From positions 5,706,039-5,770,038 of the forward strand of contig NC_051097.1 of the NCBI RefSeq assembly GCF_901709675.1: 64,000 nucleotides of DNA, given 5' to 3'. The stretch is from Syngnathus acus. Taxonomy: Eukaryota > Chordata > Actinopteri > Syngnathiformes > Syngnathidae. This document shows, in pieces, positions 1-13,649 of this stretch. Below the pieces are notes generated by a model that saw only the letters and a program-made list of their open reading frames with translations, was not told the origin of the DNA and searched no databases. Position 1 is the first letter of the stretch, and each line of letters starts with the position of its first letter. The translations under genes and the position numbers were made by a program.

Positions 1-2178
1 TGTCCAGCATCCTGGGGAAGAGCAATCTGCAGTTTGCCGGCATGTCGATCAACTTGAACATCTCCACCAGTAGCCTCAACCTAATGACGCCGGACTGCAA
101 ACAAGTAAGCCGGGAAATCGGTACAAGGCGCTAAGAATTTGGAAAATAGGACGACATTCGTAGTCATTCACCTTGGCTCCTATTGTTTACAAACAATCCA
201 AAAATTCCTACACCTGCTGTGTTTGTTTTATTGTGCAGATCATAGCCAATCATCACATGCAGTCCATCTCCTTCGCATCCGGTGGCGACCCCGTAAGTAT
301 CACACACACACACATATGTGTGTCAAAATTGTTACAATACACATCTTAGAACAATTTTGTTCATCTCTCAGGACACAACGGACTTTGTTGCCTATGTGGC
401 AAAAGATCCTGTTAACAGAAGAGGTATGAATTAAGTCCTTTAGCTCTTGTGGTACGCTAATTATTTAATTAGTTAATTCTTGTCTTGGGTTCTACATTAA
501 CTGTGTCTCAATAACCCAAGGCTTATTATGTGACTGTTTGGCCCAATCTGACCAGTACAAATATAAAGATGATAAATTTGATGCTAAGATGCTAAATTTG
601 AAAGAATCATATTTGAAACGTATTATAGTGAATATACAGGGCCGGTGCTGGTTCTGGCGATGCCACCGCGACAATGGCTTCATGTCGGATCCTGCTGTTT
701 CTCCCTAGCGTGTCACATCCTGGAGTGTTCGGACGGGCTGGCCCAAGACGTCATCAGCACCATCGGCCAGGCCTTTGACCTTCGCTTCCAGCAGTACATG
801 CAGTGTCCTTCCAGCAAGCCTTCCGCCACACATGACAAGTGAGTAGTACCTTGAGTCTGTTCACACCTCCATCGGGACATGTCATTAAAAGGCAAATATG
901 AAAATTTGGCATCAAATGTGTGTGTAAGAGATACAGGTCAAGTATATTCTAGTATGGGACGGACTGATACAAGTATGTACTTGTGCACAGGGTGCTCAAT
1001 GTGGAGGAGTTGCCATGGACGGAGGAGGAGGAAGAGTCTGCAGAGCATCCATACTACAACAACATCCCCGGGAAGATGCCGCCCCCCGGAGGCTTCATCG
1101 ACACGCGGCTGACCAATCAGAACGCAGACGGAAGCCAGGTGCGTTATTTTGGAGAAGCCCAATGGCAGACCAACAGTTCCAAACATAGCAAAATGCAGAT
1201 CTTCTACATTTAGATGGGCTCAAACTCTGTGGATCAGAACTATTACCAAGGGCGACATTGTGGGGAAAACTGGACAGAGGAGAGAAAGTCTACCTTCATA
1301 CAACAAGGTAGTCATTATTTTTTCCACATGTATTGTTTTAGCCATGCATTTCTATTTTACCATGTATATCTGTTCCTCTCCAGGTTCCTTGGATATAAGC
1401 AGTGAAAGCAAAGGTCCGCCGACAAAAACGGGCGAGATGCCCACGTACATGAACACCCAGCAGATCGACGAGCAGGTCTTGGCGGTGCTGCAGGCCGAGG
1501 CGGAGCATGTGACCAAGGGAATGGCAGCCGCGGCATGGGAGAATCCGCTGACGGATCTCTTTGACATGAGTAAGTCCTTCATGGTGGCTCCAAAAAACTC
1601 GCAATTTAAAAAAAAATGTTTTGGGTTGTGTAGAACCCTTCGAGGACGCCATCCAGGCGCAGCCGCAAGCTCCCTCGCAGGTGTCAACGCTGCACAAGGC
1701 GACGTCAGTGGACAACTCCAGCCCGCTGCTGGCACGCTCCATCGCTTTCCGGGCACAGGAGGAGCTGGAGGGCCAAGCGTGGTACCGCGGCAAGATGAGT
1801 CGGCGCGATGCCGAAAAGCTGCTGCATGACGACGGCGACTTCCTGGTGCGCAAGAGCGCCACCAACCCGGGCTCTTACGTGCTCACCGGTATGCACAACG
1901 GCATCGCCAAGCACCTGTTGCTGGTGGACCCTGAAGGCACGGTGAGCCTCACCCAAAAAAAAAAAATCATCTAGCCATTTTCTGTTCCACCCTGCGCTGG
2001 TTGCTAGGCATTTATTGACAAAACTAAAATCCGTCTTTTTATTTTCAAGGTTCGGACGAAAGATCACGTGTTCGAAAGCATTAGCCACCTGATTGGCCAT
2101 CACCGTGAGAACAACCTGCCAATCGTGTCAGCCGGGAGCGAACTGTGTCTGCTGCAGCCAGTCGTATGGAAGCAGTAA
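1..2178 (+). CDS. shc3: SHC3 (Shc-type adaptor), 3' part, 9 coding exons
   Basis: Cytoplasmic adaptor that links activated receptor tyrosine kinases to GRB2/RAS; SHC3 is the mainly neuronal member. Exons by GT-AG junctions: <1-104, 239-292, 372-423, 709-838, 991-1138, 1214-1307, 1384-1569, 1634-1941, 2050-2178 (stop TAA 2176-2178). They splice in frame to 400 residues. Residues 1 to about 110 are the end of the PTB domain. The linker has GRB2-type tyrosines YYNN (134-137) and PTYMN (Y215). The SH2 domain runs from W305 to near the C-terminus with FLVRKS (phosphotyrosine-binding R328). The YYQGR stretch (172-176) and PTYMNTQQ favour SHC3 over SHC1/SHC2, as does the adjacent s1pr3. About 200 N-terminal residues (start and PTB beginning) lie outside the window. 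The C-terminus ends PVVWKQ where I recall PVERKQ in human SHC3. Confidence 0.93.
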
Positions 2179-4311
2179 TTGCGCCCCCATGTGGATACGG
2201 GAAACTCTGAACTTTCCTTCCTGCGGTCTCAGAAACTTGAAGCGTGAGGGAAGCTGCTAAAAAAAAAGTTTTTAGCCCGGGTGACGCTGAAAAAAACAAA
2301 AGAATATTTATTATAGAACTGTTATTTTATCGTGACAACTGAAATGCTATATTTTTGCGAAGACACAGTATAGGACACCCACAATATATTGATTTGGTGT
2401 TTCAAACGATATGATACGATACGGTCTTGTAGTTTAGACAAATCAAACCTAGACGAGGTGCGGACCAGAGTATTTTAGAGTGAGAGCTACAAATTTTACG
2501 TTTTGTCTGCCAAGCACAACCACATTTCTACTGAGAAACGAAACAAACCCGCCAGAGCCCCAAACTCAAGAGCTATTCATAAAGAAGGAAGATCTGAGTG
2601 CGTAAAAAAAAAAAGACCAAAAACTATTTTTTTTCTCTTAATATTTTGTTGTTTTTCAGAGAGGCCCTAATACTCCTCCTTATGTTGTCTCACTGACTTC
2701 TAGAAATCGTAAAGTTGACGGCCTTTATCTTTGACTTTTGTGTGCCAACACTGTAAAATAATCCCGCATTAATTCGCACGATTTGGGTTCTTTTGTACGT
2801 GTTAGTGATTGGTTTTGGGCTGGGGGGGGGGGCTTTGTTGACATTGTTTTGAACACTACTGTTTTAATGACCACGTAAATAGTACAATCACAGCGACGTC
2901 ATTTGCTTTGTCACCAAAGACACAGAAGTAAAAGAAGCAGGCCCTCCTCTAGGTGTCAGTAGTCTTTTTTTACTTCGCCTCATTTCCTTACAATAGTAGC
3001 AACAACATCATTTCTCAGCCCGTTTATTAATAGCAAATGGATGCGTTCAAGTGCAGTCGAACCAAAATCAGCATGCGTTTTGATCAGTGGGTTTTGATGA
3101 GACCGATGCAATGTAATGCCTGTATTTTTGCTGCAAGAGAGCGTGTACAATGCATATTTGTCACATAACACAAACACTCAACAGAATTGAGCGGTGTCGG
3201 GGGGGGAACAATCTTGGGCAAGTTTAGCGTAAGAATTTCAGAGAAATCGTCAAAGTTGGCCACTTTATTGATCACTTTTTAATGTATATTTAAATGATTT
3301 ACATTTGTGTTATTTTAAACAAAAAATAAATACAAATAATATGCAGGTGCATCTCCATAATGTCGAATAATTTGCCATTAAAAACAAATATACAGTGGCT
3401 ATAAATTGCCTGTTTAAATGTCAGGTTTTTGTGATATGAATTTTTTTTGTCATCTCGAAAACGTGGCATTTAAAGTGTGTTGACTTTGTATCTGCTGTAT
3501 ATGTTTTAGACAAAAATATTAAGAAATAATTGTTTAGGAGGGTTTTGCCCTCTTTTCAAACTTATTAGTTTCCCATTATAGACTGGCCTGTTGTTTTTTC
3601 ATTCTCTCCTTGTTTTTTTATCCACTCCCATAGAAAGTGTGCAACTTTCAAAAATGCTAATTCTGCAACAGAAAATCTCATTTTTCGTTTTGCTTTCTCA
3701 AATCATTTTCAGAGACATGGAAAACAATACAAAGATTTTTTTTTAATAATAATTTATGGTAACTGACCTTGATATTGAAAGAGACGACCTCATCATATTA
3801 TCAATAATGGAAACTACACTACTTGAAATGGACAGTGACAATTTGAGAGAGGGAAAAATTAAAAGTAAAAATTTACAATAAGAAACTAAAGGTAAATAAT
3901 AGGAGAACTTTAGCGGGGATTTCTGTTGATGAAAATGTGCCTTTTCTTTGTACAAACTACTGGATGTGTTTTCTTTTTTTTCTTCTTCTTCTTCAAAGTG
4001 CAATAGGTGATGTTCAATATGGAGCATGCCTGTTCTCCACTTGTGGACCTCGTGTTTTGGCCCTGCTGCGTATTGCTGCTCGACACCTCCCTCCCTCCCT
4101 CACTTGTTATTATTGTTATTATATACCTGGAGTGTAAATTTAATCATTTCCCCCCCCATGCTATACAAGTAGAAACACAAGAGTTGACTATTTTTTGAAT
4201 GGTAAATGGGGAAAGTGAGAGCAACGAGGACATAAAAACAAAAAGTCCAGATGTTTACAGATTTAATCTTTTGGTTGTATGGGTTTCACATTATTCTGTA
4301 TGACTGTTGGC

Positions 4312-4317
4312 AATAAA
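4312..4317 (+). terminator. shc3: candidate shc3 polyadenylation signal
   Basis: Canonical AATAAA about 2.1 kb after the shc3 stop, followed by a GT-rich stretch (gtgaatgtgt). An earlier AATAAA at 3325-3330 is an alternative. Which is used cannot be told from sequence. Confidence 0.35.
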
Positions 4318-5212
4318 ACCGTGAATGTGTAGAATTTCGGCTTTCTAGTACTATATTTACCTTTTTTCAAACCAGTTCATTTTACTTTAAAATTGCAATT
4401 TATGTTGATACAGATTTTATTTAAGTGAATATTTCCTGTACCATTTAATTTCTGCTACTTACGGTTTGTTTTTAATATTGCACGCTTCAATGTTGATAAT
4501 TTGTTGATTAATAGTACTTTTTATTACTTTTTATAAGTTTTCAATTCTGTTAATAACTGTAAATTTAGTCTGTTTTTATTTACATTAAATGTTTTATTGT
4601 ATTTATGACCCTATTTAAATACATTATTTTATTCGATTGTATAATATACATTAATTTTATTTGCTCTGGAAATGTTTTCCATTTTTATCAGGCCCCTGAC
4701 CCCCAATATTGTTTTCATGCACTTTTAATGTAACATCCTTAACCTTGAATATTTTTATTTTGACAGACCACATTGCTAGTGATGTGGAGTTTATTTGGAA
4801 GAGGATGACCCTGAGTGCATCACAGGGACAATTCGTGACCTCCGCTGCCCACATGAGGTAACAGCCACAGTTTTACGCTTCACATCCACGTTAAAAAAGA
4901 TCAAATAAATCATGCCTCTCAAAAGTGTAACTTCATGCTTTTAAAGGTAATTTCAAAGGTAATTTGATTTAATAATATAATAGTTTATCCATCCATTTAC
5001 TTCCTTCAACAACCAGCAGGTGGCACCCTGGCATCATGTCTTTCATTACTGCAGCTCCTTTCATTCAAGCATGTGATGCTGTTGAGCTGTGCAGTCATAG
5101 TTAGTGCAGAAAGAATATAATAAATAGGTTGTGATCGTTTCAAACAATCACGGCAATAATGCTACATTGAGATTATTGGAAGATGCTGACATTGGTTCCT
5201 TTAAGTCTTATA

Positions 5213-5870
5213 CATGTAAGACTGCGTTTACACTAGTTCTTAATGTAAGAGAGTCCCATTTAGTGTCTGTATCTGATTTGTGGAAAATGTTGGTTAATGG
5301 CAAAAACTTGTTCTGGCCGTGCACACTGCAGTATTTGATTCAGAGCTGATTTGAATCAATCAGCTTTATATCCGCCATTGATCCTGATTTGCATTTGACG
5401 TTCTGGGATCATTGTATGTGCTTTTCCCGCTACTTTTCAGTAGACTGTCTATATCTGATCAGTCCTGTTTACACTCCAGTCACATTCGCAACTATCTGAT
5501 TCCGAATCTGATAAGGCCTGATTCAGGTCTGAGGTTCTGACATGCATACATGCATTTTCCTACTTCTGTTAGGTAAAACTGTTTATACTGCAATCAAATG
5601 ATTTGAATTCCCCTGGATTCTAAACCTAATTCTGATTGGATCAGAGAATGTCAGAGTCTGGTTGTTTTTTTTCTGAAGATAGAAATTGGAATTGAGTCTC
5701 TTTAAGCAAGTAGTGTGTATCATAAGATATTTTCTATTGCAGTGGCCCAGAACCTCTTCTGGACTTTTTCCAAAGGTCCCATTTCTGGACGTTGCATTGT
5801 TTATCCTGATTTGGATAGGATGTGCCTCACAGTCAATGTGTCTTTTAAGGAATTGAACGTTGTAGTCACT
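5213..5870. repeat. degenerate interspersed repeat
   Basis: Recurring phrases 'gcgtttacact', 'ctgtttacact' and 'ctgtttatactgcaatca' alternate with GAT/ATC-rich words (tctgatt, gatcctgattt, ctgattccgaatctgataag). This is a texture I associate with an old fish transposon family. Boundaries are approximate and no open reading frame or clear terminal repeats were found. Confidence 0.35.
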
Positions 5871-5922
5871 TAGTGGGTCAAATCCAGAGGTCACGGTGTC
5901 ACGACCGCCCTTGCCTGGCCTC

Positions 5923-7077
5923 TCACTCGTTCCCGTCATTCTGGAGGAAGTTGTCAGCATCAGCACCACTCGGCCCCGCAACCACCGACATCTTCCCGAG
6001 TTCAGAGTCCGCCTCCACGTCCGGCCCCGCCTGCCTGCTGCCTTGCTGGTTGTGGTTGTTCTGGCTACTCCACGACTTGCTCCGGCTCCGACTAGCCTCC
6101 AGACATTGCCTGTTCACACTGCCCGGCGTCGACGTTTTGCCACGATAGCAAAGACAGCAAGCCAAGCCCAGGAAGGCCCGTCTCATCTCGCGGCTGGCCA
6201 GCGTGTATATGACGGGATTCATGGCCGAATTGAGCACGGCCAACCCGATGAACCAGTCGGCCTTGTAAAGGATGGGGCAGCGTCGACGCTGCTCGCAGGC
6301 CACGTCCACCAGGAGCAGCACAAAAATGGGCGTCCAGCAGGCGATGAAGACCCCCACCACGATAATGACGGTACGTAGCAGCGACATGGCGTGCTCTGAA
6401 TTGCTATGCTTGCTCACTTTGCGGCTACTGGACTTAACCAAGATGTAGATGCGTCCGTAAAGCACCGACATGGCCAGGAGCAGCACCATGAAGACGGTGA
6501 TGCAGAAAGCTACGTACTTCTTGGAATACAGCGGCAGAACGGTGGAGCAGTCGGGGAGGTCGCCCAGGCAGTTCCATCCCAGGATGGGAAGCGCCCCAAA
6601 GGAGATGGCGATCAACCAGCACGTGCCGATGAGAAGGAAGACCCTGTAGTTCTTGTTGGAATCATAAGGCCTCATTTTGATCATGGTCAGGTGGCGCTCG
6701 ATGGCGATGGCCAGAAGGCTGAAGATGGAAGCGCCCAAAGCCACGAACATGCTGCCCTCGCGCACAAACCAAAGGGCGGGTGACAGGTGCAAAGTCCTGT
6801 CGCCGGACAGGAGCAGGTTGACCAGGTACGCCACGCCGGCAAGCATGTCGCACAGCGCCAGGTTGCCGATGAAGTAGTACATGCGGTTGTGGAAGCGGTG
6901 GTTCCGCCAGATGGCCACCAACACCGTCAGGTTCTCCAGCACGATGAAGCCGCACACCACCAGGAACAGGAGCGTCTTAGTGTCCGGGGTGCCCACGCCG
7001 GCATTGGCGTCCACGCTGGGCCGGTGGTCCAGCTTGCCCGTGTAGTTGTAGTGCAGGTAGATGCGAGGATCAATCAT
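5923..7077 (-). CDS. s1pr3: sphingosine-1-phosphate receptor 3
   Basis: Plasma-membrane class A GPCR for sphingosine-1-phosphate, coupling in the family to Gi, Gq and G12/13. The intact single-exon frame gives 384 aa, close to the human length. N-glycosylation sequon NYT at 11-13. Seven hydrophobic segments run from about 35 to 295. GN(L)ALCDMLAG is in TM2. The lipid headgroup pair R106-E107 lies in FVREGSMF of TM3. The DRY-equivalent ERH is at 127-129, CWTP at 247-250 in TM6 and NPVIY at 287-291 in TM7. A Cys cluster at 307-310 is suited to palmitoylation, followed by a Ser-rich tail. SSSRKV at 217-221 and PILGWNCL at 164-171 fit S1PR3 better than other S1P receptors. It is convergent with shc3, as in human. 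Start at 7077 is the first ATG of the frame and aligns with the family N-terminus. Confidence 0.95.
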   Translation of the reverse strand: MIDPRIYLHYNYTGKLDHRPSVDANAGVGTPDTKTLLFLVVCGFIVLENLTVLVAIWRNHRFHNRMYYFIGNLALCDMLAGVAYLVNLLLSGDRTLHLSPALWFVREGSMFVALGASIFSLLAIAIERHLTMIKMRPYDSNKNYRVFLLIGTCWLIAISFGALPILGWNCLGDLPDCSTVLPLYSKKYVAFCITVFMVLLLAMSVLYGRIYILVKSSSRKVSKHSNSEHAMSLLRTVIIVVGVFIACWTPIFVLLLVDVACEQRRRCPILYKADWFIGLAVLNSAMNPVIYTLASREMRRAFLGLACCLCYRGKTSTPGSVNRQCLEASRSRSKSWSSQNNHNQQGSRQAGPDVEADSELGKMSVVAGPSGADADNFLQNDGNE

Positions 7078-7109
7078 TTTGAAGTCCGAGGGGTCTGTTG
7101 CTTGTTCCT

Positions 7110-7265
7110 CTACGGGGAGGACACGCCAAAAGAAGTGATGCTTCTACTCGGATGCCTTTTTCCACTTCCTGTTTGCTCAATGCATGCAGCAAGCTTTGAA
7201 GGCTTGGCGTATGGCCGCGCAAGAGTGTAAATGAAAAACAGACACATGGAGTCGAGCAGACTTAC
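7110..7265 (-). other. s1pr3: candidate s1pr3 5'UTR intron
   Basis: On the minus strand, TCTCCTG|GTAAGTCT gives a strong donor (GT at 7265-7264). A pyrimidine-rich acceptor ends CCTCCCCGTAG|AGG (AG at 7111-7110). The 156-bp intron would leave a 31-base leader before the ATG at 7077 and a non-coding first exon ending at 7266. S1P receptor genes commonly have a non-coding first exon and a single coding exon. Transcript evidence is not available here. Confidence 0.45.
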
Positions 7266-7646
7266 CAGGAGAACTTTGGAGGATTCAGTCGATCCAAATA
7301 TGAAGTGCAATCATGTCATTTAGCTTCAGTTCCACTTCCTGCAAATCAGAGTCCCCATAGACAAACTTCCCCAAGCTCCTCTTGCTCCGCACCGCGCACA
7401 CCATCGTCAGCCTCTATTTTTTTCCCTCCTCCAAACTCAAGAGTTGACGTCGGCAGACTGGAAGTCACACCCATCTTCCCTGTGCCCTCCCTTCCTTATC
7501 CCCCACTTATCTCCTCCCTCCTCCTCCTTTAGTGCATACATTGTGGTTTGCTTTCATTCATCTTGTACTTACCCTCATATTCTGTCTACCATCAATTGCA
7601 TGTTTTTTTATATCTGTATCTCCACCAAATGCCTAATAGTCCTTAA

Positions 7647-7769
7647 CCATCCATCCATCCATCCATCCATCCATCCATCCATCCATCCATCCATCCATCC
7701 ATCCATCCATCCATCCATCCATCCATCCATCCATCCATCCATCCATCCATCCATCCATCCATCCATCCA
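7647..7769 (+). repeat. (CCAT)n tetranucleotide microsatellite
   Basis: About 123 bp of uninterrupted CCAT units, roughly 31 copies, lying about 380 bp upstream of the inferred s1pr3 first-exon donor. Reading frames through it give artefactual SIHP or MDGW repeat peptides. Confidence 0.98.
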
Positions 7770-8239
7770 ATCAATCGTCTTTTCTTTAAGAGATGCGCAG
7801 ATCCGTCCAGCCAGGTCATGTGACACCTTGTTTTTGCTCCTCAGCACTCTTGATGACTGGATGGCCGCTCCTCTTTCCAACAAGATGGACCAACCTCTAC
7901 TCATGTAAGTCTCAAGGATTTATAACTTTTCCTTTGTGCTCCACTATGTTTATCTTTATTTTTTGCTCGGAGCGATCCTGTGACACGAATGACATCCTGG
8001 ACACAGACACTCCTACACAAACCGGGCTACTGGCATACTACTGACTGCCTTTGAGGAGAGACATTTTCAGGGAAGGGGCGGGGTAGAGGGCAAGCTCATC
8101 CTTTGTTTCTGGTCGTCTTGACCTGACCTCATGTCCAGGAAGGATGGGCAGGACCACAGTCCGTGATGATAAATATGATGATTCTGATGACGTGATGTAA
8201 GAAGGGAGACAAAAAGTAAAAACATCGACCGGGTTTTAC

Positions 8240-8312
8240 AAATAATTAAATATAATATAATTATAATATAATTAATATTATTAATAAAATAATATAATAA
8301 TTTTTATAATAT
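8240..8312. repeat. A/T-only low-complexity tract
   Basis: Nearly pure A/T of the type taaatataatataattataat, with no coding or transposon signature. Confidence 0.8.
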
Positions 8313-11300
8313 TGCAAATGTACATACACATGTACACATGACATCTCTAGGGCTGCTACTTAACAAGAATCTTTAGAGAACCTTCAGTTTGATGTAGGGC
8401 CTTGGTGGGGGTTGGCCCAGCACTGTTGTAATTCAGTGGCATGTTCTAACAGTTTCCCAAAACAAAGCCCAGTTTTTCCCCTCATGTGAGAGCCAATCAT
8501 GGAATACTTGAATGTGGTTATGAACCAAGAAGAATGTTTGTATGTGCCATTAGCATTGTTAAGCACTCAGAGGACGAATCTGGTAGCTATCATGGAGCTG
8601 GATTAACGGCCATGGTTGGGGAAAAATCCAGAGGCTTTTTCAGCAAAAAATACAGCGGTGTGCGGGGCGCGCATCTGCATTTATATCAACGACGTTCCAA
8701 GAATGAAACCATCATCAAGCAGGAAGCCATAATGTGTGGTTGTGTGTATTCATAGACTACCACAGAAGAAGAAGATGGGTGGAGGGTTGTACTGTTTTTT
8801 TTTTTCCAGCGGGACCACCTTCACTAAAGCGCTAGCATCTTGGGTTTGGGCTTGTCATCTTCTTCAGCAATTAGAGCGTCACCGCTTGCATCGTTGCTGT
8901 CTGTCTCGCGCGTTTGATTCCCATCATACGCCAAAGCTATTTGATGTCGCCCTACAAAGCCACAACCCCCTCATTATGAGAGCAGCACAGCCTGGCTAGG
9001 CCTCGCTTTGCCGCGACCTCACAGCTGGGAAAACCATTCCCGGACTTTTCCACTCCTCAGCTGCAGCCAGAACTTGATATGGTGTGTGTTGGAGTTTATT
9101 TGAGTTGCACAACCGCACTGCACAGCCGGCCGGCGCTGTTGCAGGAGCTGCTCTTCACAACAGTGCTTGACTTACAAGAGGCAACTCAATCATTTGAGCA
9201 TTTGGATGGAGGGAGGGACGGACATGGATTTTAGAATTCATATGAAATTAGAAAAATGGTCTCTATTTGAACCAGGTATAGATTATCTGCTTTTACATGT
9301 TTAAACTCCTGATTTTTTTTTTACTAATTTATACTTTATATACATTATATACTATGACATACATTCACTATGGGTTGTTCTCAGAAATCATGGTTCAGAA
9401 GTGTGACATGTGAGGCCAAAAGTGAACTTGTGCAAAATCAGTTAAAAATGGTATATGCTTTAAATTAGCCCTTCATGCCTTTTGCTATGAATAAATAAAA
9501 GTAGTTCACTCAGAACTTCGCAGGAAATTGCTGAATGTTGTGGTCTACTCTGTGTAACTGTTGTCACACGGACACCACACAGCATATATATTATTATAAA
9601 AATATTTACTACTTGTCATTTCTGCTTTTGAAAATGGGAACAAATGAGAAATGGAGTGGATAGTTTTCCACCATATAGCTTCCGCTTTTACGTGGCTGCA
9701 TGAAAAAAAGCTAATATTTGCACATGTCAATTTATTGCCAAATGATGGGATGAGCCAATGGGCATGGAAAAATATCTTGGCCCTCACCTCAAAGGCACGA
9801 GCATAGAGTATACTTGGATATGAATTATTCAAATGGCGTAAAAAAGCGCATCCCCACATACAATATATATATATAGATAGATATAGTAGAAGTTTTATGA
9901 AGACATCCATAATTGATTCTAATGCAGCCGTGGAAAGTGAGCACAGCCGGATAAGGAGGAGATAAGGACCTTGGTCTTTAGTGCAATGAGCGCATTGTGT
10001 AATGTGTTTGTACAGAAGTGGTTTAAGGGGGGGGCGTGGGGGGGATGTTAGTCCAGTTTAACCCGTCATTAGAGCAAGAGCGTGGCATCGAAGGGGGGGC
10101 AGTAGGCACCTTCATGTGCAATTACACCCAAAGACCGTGCCTTTAATTTCACCCTGCGCATATTTTTTGCACGGCGGTCCCCCAGTGAGTGAATGAGTGA
10201 GACGGAGAGTCCCCTCCTTTGCCGTGTGGCTTTGCGGTCGTCATATTTTGGGCCAAGGCAGTTGGGGCCCCTCGAACGTTGCAAAGGGTTAGTTTGTGCA
10301 GTGTGTTTGCAAAGTCCACTTTTGTAAAAGCTGGGCTTTTCTAGATAAATGTTACTGACGTGAAATGGGAGGACGAAGGCAAATTAGGCAACTCAGCTGT
10401 TTTTCGCCTTGTGATGTCGCATCTAAATGTAAATCTCTGTTGCTATAAAGACTTTAGAAGAAGACTGTGTGTGAAAGTAAGATGAAACCAATGCAGTTTT
10501 TTACCAGAGGATTAATGTAATTACAGAAGAGGTTTGACTTGATGCAGCTGGCCTGGACATTTTATTTTATCTTTAATGCGGTTATGGCATCTTTTTTAAT
10601 GATTCATGACTTTTGTGTTTTGGAGAAAGTTTCCAAACCAAACAGTCCTTTGAAAAAGTAATTTGTCATTCGGATGAAAGATACTTTCTGAAATTGTACT
10701 CCGACATACAGGATGTCGTGGAGTCTTCATCTGATAAGTTGCGTTAGCTTGTAATAGTTTGCTTTTCTTATGCTTGACTGCAACTACAGATGCTTAGCGT
10801 GTGTGTTTGTGTTTGCGAGCGCACTTATTATCAGGCTTCAATGCCTTTCTCCTTTCGATCCATTAGCGCTAGTCGTATCGACATCAAGTCGCCGCTGCCA
10901 TCCATCTTTAAAATGGACGCATGTCCAAGCACAGGTCAAAGTTTACTCACAGCTATAGTTGACATGACGAAGACTCCTTCTATCTTAACTGAATTTTTAT
11001 TCCATTATCATGATAACCATGACTTAAATGCTTAGAAGATATATGCTCCTGTCCATTTCTTTTTGATATAGTTCTTGTTTACGTCAAAAAGAATGAATGG
11101 TTCCGATAGCATTTAGCATGTTACTTAGCTGAACTTCTGAACCTGTCGCTAGTGCTTAAAAAATGCATGTGGCCATTTTCATGTGCTCCATTGACATACC
11201 CTGTGGGATCTGAGCACCTTAGCGGATAAATTCGACATATCTTTTTGTGTTGTCATGGCTCAGAGCTGACAGACTGAAACACAATCCGTTCACTTCCTGT

Positions 11301-13649
11301 TTGCTTTGGAATCAATAAAGGTGCTTGTCAATTATCCAGGAAATTACTCAGATGCAGCGTAAGGGAGCTGGAAACCATTGTAACTTGATTAAACACAAAG
11401 AGGCGGCCGATCATGAGGCTATTAACGGGTTAGTCCTAAGATTTTGGCCCTCTTAAAACTAACATAATTTTTGTATGCATATGTATATAGTTTATATATC
11501 TATATAGTTTTTTTTAATCAGTTATATCATTTCATGGCCTCACAGGGTGTCCGGAGTTTGTCTTCGGTGATCGCCTAGCGACTTGACGCCAGAGAATAAC
11601 ACACAAGATAACACATTGATTGAACAGTCTACATTTTTATTGCGTCTACTCTTTGTTTTGTGCAATATACTGTAGCTTTACTGGAAGCGATTATGGATTA
11701 ATGCCAGTGATTGTGTCTATGAAAAAAAGGGCACTCTCTGGTAGAGAGGACTTAATGGTATTCTTGGGGCTACTTTATTAACAATAATTGAGTTTAAAAT
11801 GGGGCTTATGTCAGCGTTAGTGTAAATTTGATGTTTGTATTTATATAATTACTTTAATCATTTTTATTTAATTTTATTTAACGTATTTTCATTTATTATT
11901 TATCTAACTAATTTTTATTTTAATGTCATTTGTATTTAGTAGGATGGTATTTTCATATTTTGTTCTTTTAATGGATTGTCAGCTGAATTAGTGGAATTTA
12001 TGTTTATTGATATTTGAGTTCGTTATATTTGTCGTGAGGAGAGCATTTTAGTTTCTTAAAATCCTTATTTTATATTTAAAGTTAGCGCCATTAAACATTT
12101 ACACAGACCATTAAATACAGTAATTAAACAAGGTCAAGAAATGTAAATTACAGTGTTCAGTATAGTTATTAGCAATTATTTTGCAATGTAAATAAATAGT
12201 GGTCTTGTATTTATTCATATTTAAGTATCAAAACTGGTGAAATCTCTGCTATATTGAAGATGTAAGAATGAAGTGTCCCGTGCGTGCGTGTGCGCGTACG
12301 TGTTGTTGCATGTTATGTTGGTGCACATCCTCGTAGGAAGTTGAAGGGAACAATGCTCTTCAACGCTCTTTTTAAGGACCTCCAGCAGGAAACAATTTCT
12401 AAACAAAAGGCCTAGAAAAACAAGACCAAAAGTACACTAGCAACTTTCCAACATAATCACAGTAAAGCAAAAACTCGACTGGCAGTATTAAGCAAGCATG
12501 GGCGCAATATTGTAACTCTCTTGCGCCACCGTGAGGCGTAAATACTCATTAAATCTGAAGGGCGTGGAAAATGGTAACCATAATATAAAAACAATGGAAA
12601 GATAAAACCGCTACATATCATTAAACGTCTTCATTCTACTATTTCAGAGTTTTAAATTTAGGATGGTTGCAATTGCACTGGTTGTCCACTAGATGGTAGA
12701 ATAACCACACATGAAAACTCGCTTAATTATCCCGATACATATCGTTTTCAAATTATACGGCATTTTAGTCTGGAATATGGTAAACATTATTCATGCGCTA
12801 AACGCTATTTTGTTTTTTTTGTAATATAATATATGCTATATTATCAATGATCAATCAAGTCAAATTTATTATTATTATTATTATTTTTGTCATTGACAAG
12901 CAAACTGGCACAGTAGTTGTAGAAGTACACTAGAAAAATGAGGTATTATTTCCATTTATAGTAACTATACAGTGCCGTGAAGAAGATTCTAGCCTCTTAA
13001 TAGTTTTTCTTTTAATGTATACATGTATAGACTCTATTGTTCACAATGAATAATTCTGTCGTGAAATAAAGCTCGCACACCGGGTTCAACATGTCATGTC
13101 TTTATAAAACATTTTGCAAAATATAGCCAAGGCTCATTCATTTAAATATGCATAAATAGCACATACACACACGCGCGCGCACGTACACGCACACAATAGT
13201 ATTTTCATCCCCCATTTCAAGTCAAATAAATGTGATTAAGAATCCTTGTGGAGACACATGACGTTTTGTTTACGAAACATTGATTTGTGACTCCTTCGTG
13301 TCGCATCAAAGTCTTTGGAAGCTTTACTCGCCTGTTTGAATGTGTGCTATGTACAATAGTGCAGCGGAAGGAGGCTTGTTCTTTAGTCCACTTCAATTGT
13401 TGTGTATTTCATTTTTGCCCTTAGTCCTGATTCATATATAAATAGTATGTTACATTCATCTTTGTCATTAATAACTTTTGATTTCCTGAACAAAATGCAT
13501 CACTGCATATTTCCTTTGAGCCTTGGAATGTATCAGAACTGTTCCAACAGTTGTCTTTAATGCTTAAAAAGTGTCCATTTGTATTTTAAACATCCATGCA
13601 TCCATTTTGTATAATGCTATGATGCCAGGTCACTTAGACTGGAGACAAA

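Larger units (their letters stand above)
2179..5922. other. shc3 3'UTR and spacer between convergent genes
   Basis: AT-rich stretch from the shc3 stop to the s1pr3 stop. It should hold the shc3 3'UTR and, on the other strand, the s1pr3 3'UTR. AATAAA occurs on + at 3325-3330 and 4312-4317. On the minus strand AATAAA occurs at 4754-4759 and 4790-4795, possible s1pr3 signals. A splice-bounded possible exon lies at 4767-4857 and a degenerate repeat at about 5213-5870 (listed separately). No other coding sequence was recognised. Confidence 0.6.

Noticed and set aside
7444-7908. A 154-codon frame with a long HPSI repeat and its antisense MDGW repeat
   Set aside because: Both are products of the CCAT microsatellite.
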